The position numbers were made by a program, and so were the translations under genes. Below the pieces are notes generated by a model, which worked only from the letters and a program-made list of their open reading frames with translations, searched no databases and was not told the DNA's origin. Shown here piece by piece: positions 14,349 to 22,911 of a stretch of DNA of 64,000 nucleotides; positions within the stretch are counted from its first letter, which is position 1; each line of letters starts with the position of its first letter. The stretch covers positions 53,717 to 117,716 of the forward strand of contig DATFGQ010000043.1 of the NCBI GenBank assembly GCA_035249305.1, given 5' to 3'. The stretch is from DASUNP01 sp035249305 (GTDB lineage Bacteria; Acidobacteriota; Blastocatellia; UBA7656).

Positions 14349-17300
14349 ATGACGAGGCTTATCCTGACATCGACCCTCAAACCCACAGGCGAAGGCGCGC
14401 GATCACGATTGAGGAGGCTGGCTTCCTCGCTCGCGGCCCTTTGGCTCGCTCTTTTCATGCTCCACCCGTTGTCGCCGAGCGCGGCGGCCCAGACCACCAC
14501 TTCGACGATCGAAGGGACCGTCACCGACACCAACGGGGCGGTGATCGTCGGCGCGGAGGTCAAGGCGAGCGGGACGACGCTCGCCTCCGAGCGCACGACG
14601 AGGACGGACTCGGACGGTTTCTACCGCCTTACGGCGTTGCCGGCGGGGACATACACTCTGACGGTCTCGCAGGCAGGCTTCGCCTCGCGCACGTCCAAGA
14701 TCGAGCTGACGCTCAACCGCATCGTGACCTTTGACGTGCAGCTACAGGTCGGGACCGTCGCGGCCGAAGTCATAGACGTGAGGTCGGACGAGCTGCCGCT
14801 GCTCGAACCGAACGCGTCGGCCACGGGCTCGACGATCACCCCCCAGCAGATCAGCGAGCTCCCGGTAAACGGGCGCGACTACCTGGACCTTTTGCAGCTC
14901 GTGCCCGGCGTCTCCATCAACCGCCAGGCCGACCCCGGCAGCGACCAGTCCACGCCTGTGCTCGGCGAGCGCGGCGGCAACAACAACTATCTGATCGACG
15001 GGCTGCCGAACAAAGACACGGTCAACGGCGGGCCGGCCGCGCAGTTCAACCAGGAGACGATCGCCGAGTTCCAGGTGTTGACGACCGGCTACAAGGCCGA
15101 GTTCGGGCAGGCGTCGGGCGCGGTGGTCAACGTCATCACGAAGAGCGGCGGGAATGCTCTTCACGGCGTCGCGTCGCTGTTTCACCGCAACGACGCTTTC
15201 GACTCGTCGAACTCGCTCGACGAGACGCAGGAGGACGCGCCGACGCTCCGCAGGTTCGACTACAGCCTGGCGCTGGGCGGGCCTGTGATCAAGGATAAGG
15301 TCTTCTTCTTCGGCTCGGCCGAGCGGATCACAGAGAAACGCCAGCTCGATTTCGTCTTCCCGAGCACGGGCAACGCGCAGGTCGATCGCCTGCTGCGCGA
15401 CCAGGAGAGCCGCTTCGATAACCCATCGCGCATATTCGAGACGCGGAATTTCTTGAAGTTTAACGAGCAGCTCGGCCGCCACCAGTTGACGCAGCAGTTG
15501 AATTACACCAACCGCGTAATCCGCGAGTTCTTGCCGCTGTCACAGTCGGGCAGCCTGCCTTCGACCAGAGACGATTCGGGCGCGCGTCACCTGCTGTTGG
15601 GGTTCGGCGACACGGTGTTGCTCGGAGAGCAGGGCAACCCATGGGTCCTGACCTTGCGCGGCGCATACCGGGGCGAGCCTTCCGACTCACGCCCCTCGCA
15701 CCCGGACGCGGGGGCGGCGACCATCTTCAACGTCTTCAGCTCTAACACGACGGGCACCTTCTTCGGCGATCTGCCGGGCGTCAGCTTCGGCAACGCCGAG
15801 ACGCCGTCGGACCTTGACCAGAAATACACCTCGGTGTCGGCCCACGCCGCAAGGCTACTGGGCAGCCACGACATCAAGTTCGGGTGGAACTTCCTGCGGA
15901 CGAGAGTCGACGGAGTGACGCCGCAGTTGTTGGCCAGTCAGCTCTTCGCCACGGTCGCTGACTTCGAGGCGTTCGGGCCGATCAACTCGGGCTTCTTCAC
16001 GGTAACGACGATCGGGGGGCTCACGCCCGAGGCCAACGAGATTCACCTGCGCAACAACTACAACGGGCTCTTCGCGCAGGACGATTGGAAGCTGCGCCCC
16101 AACCTGACGCTGAACCTTGGCCTGCGGTGGGACTACGACTCCGAGTTCGAGAGGAAGCGGAATTTCTCGCCGCGGCTGGGCGTCGCCTGGGCCGTGAATG
16201 ATAAGACGGTAGTGCGCGGTCACTTCGGCGTCTTTTACGACCAGTTCCGGCTGGGGCTTGCGCGCAACGTCCCGGACTTCGGCGGCGCGGACCGCAGGGT
16301 GGTCCAGCCCTTCTCCTACCCGCGCGGCTTTTTCGGCGTGCCGACCCTCGTAGTAGCCCTCGTCAACGCTTCGCTCTTCCCGCCCAACGGGCTGTGCGTA
16401 TCGCCCAACCTGACCGACGCGCAGATCGCGTCGAGCGGGGCGAGGTGCCCGTTCGGCGGGCCGCTGGTCGGGATAGACAGGCTCAACCGCGTAGTCTCGC
16501 CGGGGCATGCGCCGATCCCCGCCAACGCCGTGATCAACGTCAGCAACGTAGAGGCGCTGTCGGGGCTGTCGCCGCAGCAGTTCGCCGACGCGGCGAGCGC
16601 CGCCGTAGGCCGGCCCGCGGGCTTCTTCTTCTTCGGCCCGTTCGGCGCGCTCTCGCATGGCGCGATCCCTCCCCAGCCTTTCCCCACGGCCGTCGACGAG
16701 AGCTTCAAGACCCCGCACACGCTCAGCTTCAGCGGAGGCTTCCAGCGCGAGCTTACGAAAGACATGGTGATCGAGGCCGATTACTATCATCGCGAGATTC
16801 GCAACATTCTCGGCGTGCGCGAAGCGAACATCGCATTCGAAGCGCGAGTGCTGGGGCGCAGGTTCTTAGAGCCTTTCCCGACGGGGCCTATACGCACGTT
16901 CGGCCCCTACTTCGAAGGGACCTACGACGCGCTTGTGCTCAACTTCAACAAGCGCTTCAGCCGCCGCTTCCTTCTGGGCGCGAACTACACCTTCGCACAC
17001 GCCAGGGACAACTCGCTCGGCATCGACACGCTGCCTTCCGACAGCTTCGTCGGGATAGTGCCGGAAGTGACAGAGCCGGAGACGGGCGAGAGCAACCGCA
17101 GCGGCTCGTTCATAGCCCAGACCGGCGCGTTCGTCGCGCAGGCGGGGACTTTCCTCAACGGCCCGGACCTCGATAAAGGCCCTTCGGATCTGGCGCTCGA
17201 TCACATCTTCCAGATGCACGGGCTGGTGGAGTTCCCTTGGCAGATTCAGGTCAGCAGCATCTTCCGCGCGCAGAGCGGTTTTCACTTCAGCCGTGACGCG

Positions 17301-17600
17301 GCGGTCGCCGAAGACCCTGACGGCAACGGCACATTCAACCTGATCGATCACGGGCCGGGCGGGGGGCGCAACGCCTTCACCGCCCCGGCGTTCGTCAACC
17401 TCGACATGCGCTTCGCGAAGCGGTTTCGCGTCGGCGAGCGCGTCAGGGCGCAAGTGCTCTTCGAGTTCTTCAACCTGCTGAACCGCCAGAACCCCGCCGC
17501 GGTCGAGTCGGCCCAGACCATGGCCGCGCCCTTCTTCGGCGAAAGGACGCAGGTGTTGCCCGGCCGCGAAGGGCAGATCGGAATAAGGATCGAGTTCTGA
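14349..17600 (+). CDS. Oar-like TonB-dependent outer membrane receptor
   Basis: This 1083-residue protein has a long signal peptide ending at an AAAQ site near residue 47. A carboxypeptidase-regulatory-like beta-sandwich (residues 50-135, TIEGTVTDTNGAVIVGAEV) follows, then a plug domain with ELPVNGRDYLDLLQLVPG and a large 22-strand-type barrel ending in GIRIEF, with the terminal Phe used by the Bam machinery. This layout is characteristic of acidobacterial and myxobacterial Oar-type receptors that import large substrates. The ATG at 14349 follows AAAGGAG by 7 bases; the leader fits the promoter at 14221-14249. It is divergent from the menC-like/RpiR pair and is followed 1 base later by a truncated Tat-signal gene, its probable former partner. 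Confidence 0.9.
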   Translation: MTRLILTSTLKPTGEGARSRLRRLASSLAALWLALFMLHPLSPSAAAQTTTSTIEGTVTDTNGAVIVGAEVKASGTTLASERTTRTDSDGFYRLTALPAGTYTLTVSQAGFASRTSKIELTLNRIVTFDVQLQVGTVAAEVIDVRSDELPLLEPNASATGSTITPQQISELPVNGRDYLDLLQLVPGVSINRQADPGSDQSTPVLGERGGNNNYLIDGLPNKDTVNGGPAAQFNQETIAEFQVLTTGYKAEFGQASGAVVNVITKSGGNALHGVASLFHRNDAFDSSNSLDETQEDAPTLRRFDYSLALGGPVIKDKVFFFGSAERITEKRQLDFVFPSTGNAQVDRLLRDQESRFDNPSRIFETRNFLKFNEQLGRHQLTQQLNYTNRVIREFLPLSQSGSLPSTRDDSGARHLLLGFGDTVLLGEQGNPWVLTLRGAYRGEPSDSRPSHPDAGAATIFNVFSSNTTGTFFGDLPGVSFGNAETPSDLDQKYTSVSAHAARLLGSHDIKFGWNFLRTRVDGVTPQLLASQLFATVADFEAFGPINSGFFTVTTIGGLTPEANEIHLRNNYNGLFAQDDWKLRPNLTLNLGLRWDYDSEFERKRNFSPRLGVAWAVNDKTVVRGHFGVFYDQFRLGLARNVPDFGGADRRVVQPFSYPRGFFGVPTLVVALVNASLFPPNGLCVSPNLTDAQIASSGARCPFGGPLVGIDRLNRVVSPGHAPIPANAVINVSNVEALSGLSPQQFADAASAAVGRPAGFFFFGPFGALSHGAIPPQPFPTAVDESFKTPHTLSFSGGFQRELTKDMVIEADYYHREIRNILGVREANIAFEARVLGRRFLEPFPTGPIRTFGPYFEGTYDALVLNFNKRFSRRFLLGANYTFAHARDNSLGIDTLPSDSFVGIVPEVTEPETGESNRSGSFIAQTGAFVAQAGTFLNGPDLDKGPSDLALDHIFQMHGLVEFPWQIQVSSIFRAQSGFHFSRDAAVAEDPDGNGTFNLIDHGPGGGRNAFTAPAFVNLDMRFAKRFRVGERVRAQVLFEFFNLLNRQNPAAVESAQTMAAPFFGERTQVLPGREGQIGIRIEF

Positions 17601-17601
17601 T

Positions 17602-17763
17602 ATGAAGAGGGATGAGAAACTGTTGACGCGCCGCGAGGCGATCAAGCGCGCGGCGATGGCCGGCGCGGCAGCGCTCGCCGCGCCGATGATTAACCGCTCT
17701 GAAGAGCCCTGTAGGGGCTATATGTCTGTAGATGATCACAAGGCAATCCCTCCAACTCCGTAG
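17602..17763 (+). pseudogene. Truncated Tat-signal enzyme gene, broken at a palindromic repeat
   Basis: Starting one base after the TonB receptor stop, codons 1-32 encode a clear twin-arginine signal (TRREAIKRAAMAGAAALAAP). From codon 33 the reading frame runs into the palindromic repeat element and stops at 17761 after 53 codons. No continuation is found on the far side of the repeat. Receptor plus Tat-exported hydrolase (often a dipeptidase or amidase) is a common pairing, so the missing part was probably a periplasmic enzyme. This looks like a real gene cut by insertion of the repeat and deletion of the rest. Confidence 0.7.
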
Positions 17764-17922
17764 GAGTTGAATGTTTGTAGATAGTCATGAGCCATTCCCC
17801 AACCCCGTAGGGGTTGTATGTCTGTTATTCAACTCCTACGGAGTTGGAGATTGTTTATGCGATCCTTCTACAAACATCTGGCTGCTACGCAGCCGAGTGA
17901 GTTGCTACTTCTCAGACGCGCT
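17695..17922. repeat. Palindromic repeat element, copy A
   Basis: About 228 bp made of short hairpin units such as CAACTCCGTAGGAGTTG and CAACCCCGTAGGGGTTG, each followed by a tail like ATGTTTGTAGA or ATGTCTGTTA. On the right side the units run in the opposite sense (TACAAACATCTGGCTGC...). The right end CTTCTCAGACGCGCT is shared with copy B at 57599-57810. The left end (CGCTCTGAAGAG) is a degraded version of copy B's left terminal repeat. Most of the stretch between the receptor gene and the hydrolase gene is this element; 17923-18040 shows only ordinary leader sequence. The open frame at 17818-18012 is a by-product of the repeat. Confidence 0.85.
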
Positions 17923-18040
17923 ATAGAGCCGCTTTCGATTGAATGTAAGGTGATAAAGAGACATCTCACCGCGGAGACACAAGTGAATCCTCTTTCATCC
18001 CCTTACACGTAGGTGATCTGTGATGACAGGAGCCCGAACT

Positions 18041-20017
18041 GTGAAAAGAACAAAGCCTCTCATCTTTATCATGACCGCTCTGATCCTCTGCTCGGCCGTG
18101 TGGGGGCAGGTCCCGACTTCGCCAAAGCCCTCGCCCAAAGAGCCGAGCGAGGCGGTGACGCCGGATAAACCTCCTTCCGGCACGCACGAGCTGACGGCCG
18201 CCGACGTGGAGGCCTTTCTCGACGGCGTAGTGCCGCTCCAGCTCCTGCAAAGCGACGTCGCGGGCGCGACCATTTCGGTCGTCAAGGATGGGAAGCTCCT
18301 GTTTGCCAAAGGGTACGGTTACGCCGACGCGGCGAGCAAAAAGCCCGTCTCGCCCGACGAGACGCTCTTCCGTCCGGGCTCCGTGTCAAAGCTCTTCACC
18401 TGGACCTCCGTGATGCAGATGGCCGAACAGGGCAAGCTCGACTTAGACCGCGATGTCAACGAGTATCTAGACTTCAAGATCCCCGACGCCTACGGCCAGC
18501 CCATCACGCTCAAGCACATAATGACGCACACGCCGGGGTTCGAAGAGCAGGTCAAAGACCTCTTCACGACCGGCTCGCAGGCCGCCAACCTCGGAGAGTA
18601 TTTAAAGACGCACATCCCCGGTCGCATATTCCCTCCGGGCACGACCCCCGCCTACTCGAACTACGCGACGGCGCTGGCCGGCTACATCGTCGAGCGCGTT
18701 TCGGGGCAGCCGTTTAATGACTACGTGGACGCGAACATTTTCAGGCCGCTCGGCATGACTCACTCGACTTTCGTCCAGCCGCTCCCAGAGAATCTGGCCC
18801 CGAACATGTCTAACGGGTATCAGCTCGGGAGCGACGACCCGAAGCCGTTTGAGGTGGTGAACGTCTTCCCGGCCGGGAGCCTCAGCAGCTCCGCAAGTGA
18901 CATGGCCCGGTTCATGATCGCGCACCTGGGGGAAGGGAAGTTCGGAGAGGCGAGGATACTTCGCCCCGAAACCGCGCGCCTCATGCACAGCAGGCTTTTC
19001 GCTTTGGACGACGCGGCGAACGCGATGGCCTATGGCTTCTACGAAGAGTCGCGCAACGGACACCGCATCATAGGCCATGGCGGCGATACTATGTGGTTCC
19101 ACAGCGACCTGCACCTGATACTGGACGCGGGCGTAGGCTTTTTCATCTCCTATAACAGCGCGGGCAAGGGGCAGGATTCGCTGAGGACCCTGCTCTGGGA
19201 AGCGATGCTCGACCGTTACTTCCCTTACACGCCTCCGCCTCCGCCCGCCTCGTCGAGCGCCGCCGAAGACGCGCGAGCCGTAGGCGGCACCTACATGCTG
19301 AGCCGCCGCAGCGAGACTTCGTTTCTGAAGGCGGCGATGCTGCTCAGCCAGTTCACCGTAGCGCCTGGCGACCATGGCGTGATAGAGGTGGCTGAGGTGA
19401 CAGGGCACAACGGCAAGCCGAAGCGGTGGCGCGGCGTTGCGCCGATGACGTTTCTCGAAGAGAACGGCCAAGAGAAGCTCATCTTTAAACCCGACCAGCA
19501 TGGACGTATGACGATGGTGTTGCCTTTCCCGTTTTTCGTCGGCCAGCGCGTCGGCACGTTCGAGAACAACGGCTTGCTCGTACCCGTGATAATCCTGTCG
19601 CTGCTCATAATGGTTTTGACGCTCCTGTTATGGCCCGTCGCGTGGTTTGTCAGGAGGCACTACGGCCACAAGCTGGAGATGACGCCGACCGAGCGGCGGC
19701 TGCGCTTAGGGGTGCGGATAGTCTTTGCGCTTGACATAATCTTCATCGCGGCTATGGCGGGGCTTCTGATTTATGGGTTCACGAACCTTGAAGTCTTCAG
19801 TGATCGCGGGAACATCTGGTTTCACATCATCCAGGTGATCGGTATTATCGGGGCGATAGGATCGCTGGTCGTGATCTATAACGCGATAAAGGCGTGGGCG
19901 AAGAAAGGCAATAGCATCTGGCGCAGGCTCCAGGCGACCGTGCTGGTGCTGGCGTGTCTCGGGTTTTTGTGGTTCGCCTTTGCGGGGAACCTGCTCAGTT
20001 TCAGCTCGACTTACTGA
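18041..20017 (+). CDS. Beta-lactamase-family serine hydrolase with four C-terminal membrane helices
   Basis: This 658-residue protein has a signal peptide (LIFIMTALILCSAVWGQ) and a class C beta-lactamase/DD-peptidase fold at about residues 55-400. The catalytic SxxK motif is S114-V-S-K117, the YxN motif is Y205-S-N207 and the third motif is H346-G-G. A linker domain leads to four predicted membrane helices between residues 505 and 655. The catalytic part should be periplasmic. A soluble beta-lactamase-type domain with membrane tail also occurs in ClbP, the colibactin prodrug peptidase, but similar proteins of unknown role are common in Acidobacteriota. GTG at 18041 is chosen because AGGAG lies 8 bases upstream; GTG at 18020 is the alternative. 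Its end overlaps the convergent regulator by 7 bases. Confidence 0.85.
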   Translation: MKRTKPLIFIMTALILCSAVWGQVPTSPKPSPKEPSEAVTPDKPPSGTHELTAADVEAFLDGVVPLQLLQSDVAGATISVVKDGKLLFAKGYGYADAASKKPVSPDETLFRPGSVSKLFTWTSVMQMAEQGKLDLDRDVNEYLDFKIPDAYGQPITLKHIMTHTPGFEEQVKDLFTTGSQAANLGEYLKTHIPGRIFPPGTTPAYSNYATALAGYIVERVSGQPFNDYVDANIFRPLGMTHSTFVQPLPENLAPNMSNGYQLGSDDPKPFEVVNVFPAGSLSSSASDMARFMIAHLGEGKFGEARILRPETARLMHSRLFALDDAANAMAYGFYEESRNGHRIIGHGGDTMWFHSDLHLILDAGVGFFISYNSAGKGQDSLRTLLWEAMLDRYFPYTPPPPPASSSAAEDARAVGGTYMLSRRSETSFLKAAMLLSQFTVAPGDHGVIEVAEVTGHNGKPKRWRGVAPMTFLEENGQEKLIFKPDQHGRMTMVLPFPFFVGQRVGTFENNGLLVPVIILSLLIMVLTLLLWPVAWFVRRHYGHKLEMTPTERRLRLGVRIVFALDIIFIAAMAGLLIYGFTNLEVFSDRGNIWFHIIQVIGIIGAIGSLVVIYNAIKAWAKKGNSIWRRLQATVLVLACLGFLWFAFAGNLLSFSSTY

Positions 20018-21792
20018 AGCCCATTTACATTCGCAGGGTTCGTGAAACCGACTTTCTCTACCAGGTCATGGAACCGCCGGTTCTTGCGAAGCTTGTCGAA
20101 TAGCGGATCGATGCCGAGAAAGACAAGCCAGGACGCGCGGCCGACAAAAGCCGCCTCTAAACAATCTAAAGCTTCTTCGTACTCTTGTAACCCGACATGA
20201 ATTATGGCCGGAAGGTAAGGCGAGATATAGCGCCTGCTTGATTGCTCTTTTAACTGCGTAAGAACCGCTTCCGCCTCCCGCCTTTCCCCCGATAGAGCAC
20301 AGGCGTTGCCCAACAATGCGAGCCTCTGAAATCTGAATTCCGAAGGTTGCAAGCGAAACTCTTCCCTGGCTTCCTCGTAACAACCTTTTTGTATCAACGC
20401 AGACCCGAGATAGTAATGAGCATGCGCATAATTCGGGTCCATATCGGTGACGGCGCGGAATGATCTTATCGCCGAATCGTAATCACGCAAGTAATAGTAT
20501 GGAAGCCCGAGAGTGGTGTTAATGGTCAGTGAGAGCGGGTCGAGTCTTTGCGCGGTTTGCAGCTCTGAGATCGCTTCCGCGAACCGTCCTTGAGTTAATA
20601 GAAACCAGGCGTAGGAATGGTGGCCGGTCGAATAATTCGGATTTATCTCAATAGCCTTCCGATACATGGCTTCGGCCTCAAGCCGGTGATAATCGTAAAA
20701 CATTCTTATATCGCCTAACGTTGTGTATGTCTCAGCCAGCAAGCTGTCCAGCTCGATAGCTCGCAGCGCGGCTCTCTTCGCCTTTGGAAATGATTCTTCA
20801 GGGGATAGAAGAAGGTACTCTCCCAGCAATGTATACGAGTCGGCCAATCCCGCGTGAGCCAACGCGTAGTCGGGGTCTTTAAGAAGGGACTGCTGAAAAC
20901 AGGCGGCCCCCTTCAATAGACCTGATTCCGTCCTTTTTTCCCAGAAGAACCTGCCTTTTATGTATAGCTCGTAGGCGTCGGAGTTCTTCGTCTGATTCTT
21001 CGAGACCGCCTCTCTCTCCTCTCCCGTAAGCTTCAGACTTAGAGATTGAGCCACCTTCGCCGACAACACGTCTTCCAAAGAGAAGAGGTTCGAGAACTCT
21101 TCATCAAAACTCTCGGCCCACATTATAGAGCCGTTATAAACGTTAATGAGTTGAACCGTTAACCGAAATCCTTCTCCTTTTTTTTGCATCGTCCCGTCGA
21201 TCACCGCGTCGACTATGAGCTCCCGGCCCGCAAGCACAGGGTCGGTTGCGGGTGATGAATATCTCAGGACGGATGTCGTCGGTCTAACGATGATCTGTTT
21301 GATGCGGCTGAGTCTCGTGATGAGGGCGTTGGCGAATCCCGAGCCGAGGTAGTCGTAACCGTCGGCGTCGCCGATGCTCTTGAACGGGAGTACGGCGATC
21401 GACTTGATCGCGGCCGGCGATTGGATGTCGGCGACGGGCGACGGCCCGTCTGCCACTCGACGCTGAGCGGAGGACTGGCGGACCGGAGCGACGAAGCTGT
21501 AGCCGCGTTTTGGGACCGTGACGATATAGCGGTGGTGGCTCGGGGTTTCGCCCAACGCCTTGCGCAAGGCAGATATGTGTACCGTCAGGTTAATCTCTTC
21601 GACAAAGCTGTCGGGCCAGAGCCGGTTCATCATGTCGCGCCTTCGCAGGACCTGGCCGTGATGTTCGACCAGCAAGGCGAGCGTCTCAAATGCCTTGGAG
21701 GTGAGTTGCACCACCTGGCCATGCTTGAGGAGCAGTCGATTCAGGAGGTCCAGGCGGTATGGGCCGAACTCGTAAGCCACAGCGTCCGTCAT
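20011..21792 (-). CDS. Winged-helix/TolB/TPR one-component regulator
   Basis: This 593-residue protein starts with an OmpR/CadC-type winged helix (residues 5-100; FGPYRLDLLNRLLLKHG and NLTVHISALRKALGE). A TolB-like N-terminal domain follows (about 120-250; SIAVLPFKSIGDADGYDYLGSGFANALITRL), then seven or so TPR repeats to the C-terminus. There is no predicted membrane helix between DNA-binding and sensor parts, unlike CadC. This architecture is abundant in Acidobacteriota. It is divergent from the TPR/DUF1579-like gene at 21899, which it may control from the 106 bp between them. Its end overlaps the serine hydrolase gene by 7 bases on the opposite strand. Confidence 0.88.
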   Translation of the reverse strand: MTDAVAYEFGPYRLDLLNRLLLKHGQVVQLTSKAFETLALLVEHHGQVLRRRDMMNRLWPDSFVEEINLTVHISALRKALGETPSHHRYIVTVPKRGYSFVAPVRQSSAQRRVADGPSPVADIQSPAAIKSIAVLPFKSIGDADGYDYLGSGFANALITRLSRIKQIIVRPTTSVLRYSSPATDPVLAGRELIVDAVIDGTMQKKGEGFRLTVQLINVYNGSIMWAESFDEEFSNLFSLEDVLSAKVAQSLSLKLTGEEREAVSKNQTKNSDAYELYIKGRFFWEKRTESGLLKGAACFQQSLLKDPDYALAHAGLADSYTLLGEYLLLSPEESFPKAKRAALRAIELDSLLAETYTTLGDIRMFYDYHRLEAEAMYRKAIEINPNYSTGHHSYAWFLLTQGRFAEAISELQTAQRLDPLSLTINTTLGLPYYYLRDYDSAIRSFRAVTDMDPNYAHAHYYLGSALIQKGCYEEAREEFRLQPSEFRFQRLALLGNACALSGERREAEAVLTQLKEQSSRRYISPYLPAIIHVGLQEYEEALDCLEAAFVGRASWLVFLGIDPLFDKLRKNRRFHDLVEKVGFTNPANVNGLQ

Positions 21793-21898
21793 AGTAAAAC
21801 CTTCAGCAGAATTAAGCTTTCTTAAGCACGGCTAAAAGACATTTAATCAGTATCTCGATAGACTCAACCATAGCTCAAAAGCAAAGCGGAGGAAAAGT

Positions 21899-22816
21899 AT
21901 GATACCGAAATGTGCAGCTCTGTTTTTATTCGCGGTGTTTGTCACAACGGCGTTCGGACAGAACCAGCCGTCCGCAGCGGCGCAGGAAGCCAACAAGCTA
22001 TGGCAAGCCCAGAAATGGGAAGAGTCGGCGAAGGCTTACGAGGCATTGACGAAAGCGGAGCCGAACAACGGGCAGGCGTGGTTCCGGCTCGGCTCGTCGC
22101 TGATGTCGTTGAACAGGTACGACGCGGCGATCGCTCCGCTCGAAAAGGCGGCCGAGTTGCTTCGCGGCCCGCTGGCTTATTATGTCGTCGGCACGGCCTA
22201 CGCCAGGTTGAATAACAAAGATAAAGCGTTCGAGTTTCTAAATAGAGCCAATGGCGCAGGGTTCTCGCAGAGGAACCGCCTGAATAACGATCCGCTTCTG
22301 GCCGGCCTGCGAGACGACGCGCGGTTTAAGACCATCCTGGAGGGAGTGGACCGCAACGCCCGCCCGTGCAAATACTCGGACGAAGCCAAGCAGCTTGATT
22401 TCTGGGTTGGCGAGTGGGACGTGCAAATAAACGGGCAGAGTGTCGGCGCCAACGTCATCGAGCGGCTCGAAGAAGGTTGTTTGATCATGGAGAACTGGAC
22501 GGGCAATGGCGGCGGGACCGGCAAGAGCATGAATTTCTACAACCCGGTCACAAAGAAGTGGCGGCAGACCTACATTGGCAACAACCAGATCGTTTGGGAG
22601 ATGAGCGGCGAGTACAAAGACGGCGTGATGCAATATGACGGCGAGATGCTCGCGGCAGGCAGCCAGCCGACGACGGTGCGCGTGAAATTCTACAACCTGG
22701 GACCGGACAAATTGCGCCACACGCAGGATAACCTGGGCGGCGACGGAAAGACCTGGACCACGGTCTGGGATTCGATCTACGTCAGGAAGAAAGCCGCGGC
22801 AAGTGAGACGAAATAG
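21899..22816 (+). CDS. Secreted TPR protein with DUF1579-like C-terminal domain
   Basis: This 305-residue protein has a signal peptide (LFLFAVFVTTAFGQ) and two or three TPR units (residues 25-115). The C-terminal domain begins DFWVGEWDVQI and runs through strands containing GCLIMENWTG, YNPVTKKWRQTYIG and DGVMQYDGEM. That pattern matches the lipocalin-like DUF1579 proteins often found in Acidobacteriota, whose function is unknown. The ATG follows GCGGAGGAAAAGT. It is transcribed away from the winged-helix TPR regulator, its likely controller. The downstream MBL hydrolase follows in the same direction after about 95 bases, so co-transcription is possible. Confidence 0.78.
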   Translation: MIPKCAALFLFAVFVTTAFGQNQPSAAAQEANKLWQAQKWEESAKAYEALTKAEPNNGQAWFRLGSSLMSLNRYDAAIAPLEKAAELLRGPLAYYVVGTAYARLNNKDKAFEFLNRANGAGFSQRNRLNNDPLLAGLRDDARFKTILEGVDRNARPCKYSDEAKQLDFWVGEWDVQINGQSVGANVIERLEEGCLIMENWTGNGGGTGKSMNFYNPVTKKWRQTYIGNNQIVWEMSGEYKDGVMQYDGEMLAAGSQPTTVRVKFYNLGPDKLRHTQDNLGGDGKTWTTVWDSIYVRKKAAASETK

Positions 22817-22911
22817 AGTCTCGGCCGTGTTGACAAGTGACTGCGCTCTATAGCCAAATGCAACTGAGAATTGCTCCGGTCATTGCACACAACACGGACG
22901 GACGAGGACGG

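Noticed and set aside
15855..16790. Long minus-strand open frame inside the TonB receptor gene
   Set aside because: Highly charged, low-complexity translation typical of an antisense shadow in GC-rich coding DNA.
17818..18012. A 64-codon open frame across copy A of the palindromic repeat
   Set aside because: It is composed of repeat hairpins and has no ribosome binding site; copy B does not preserve the frame.
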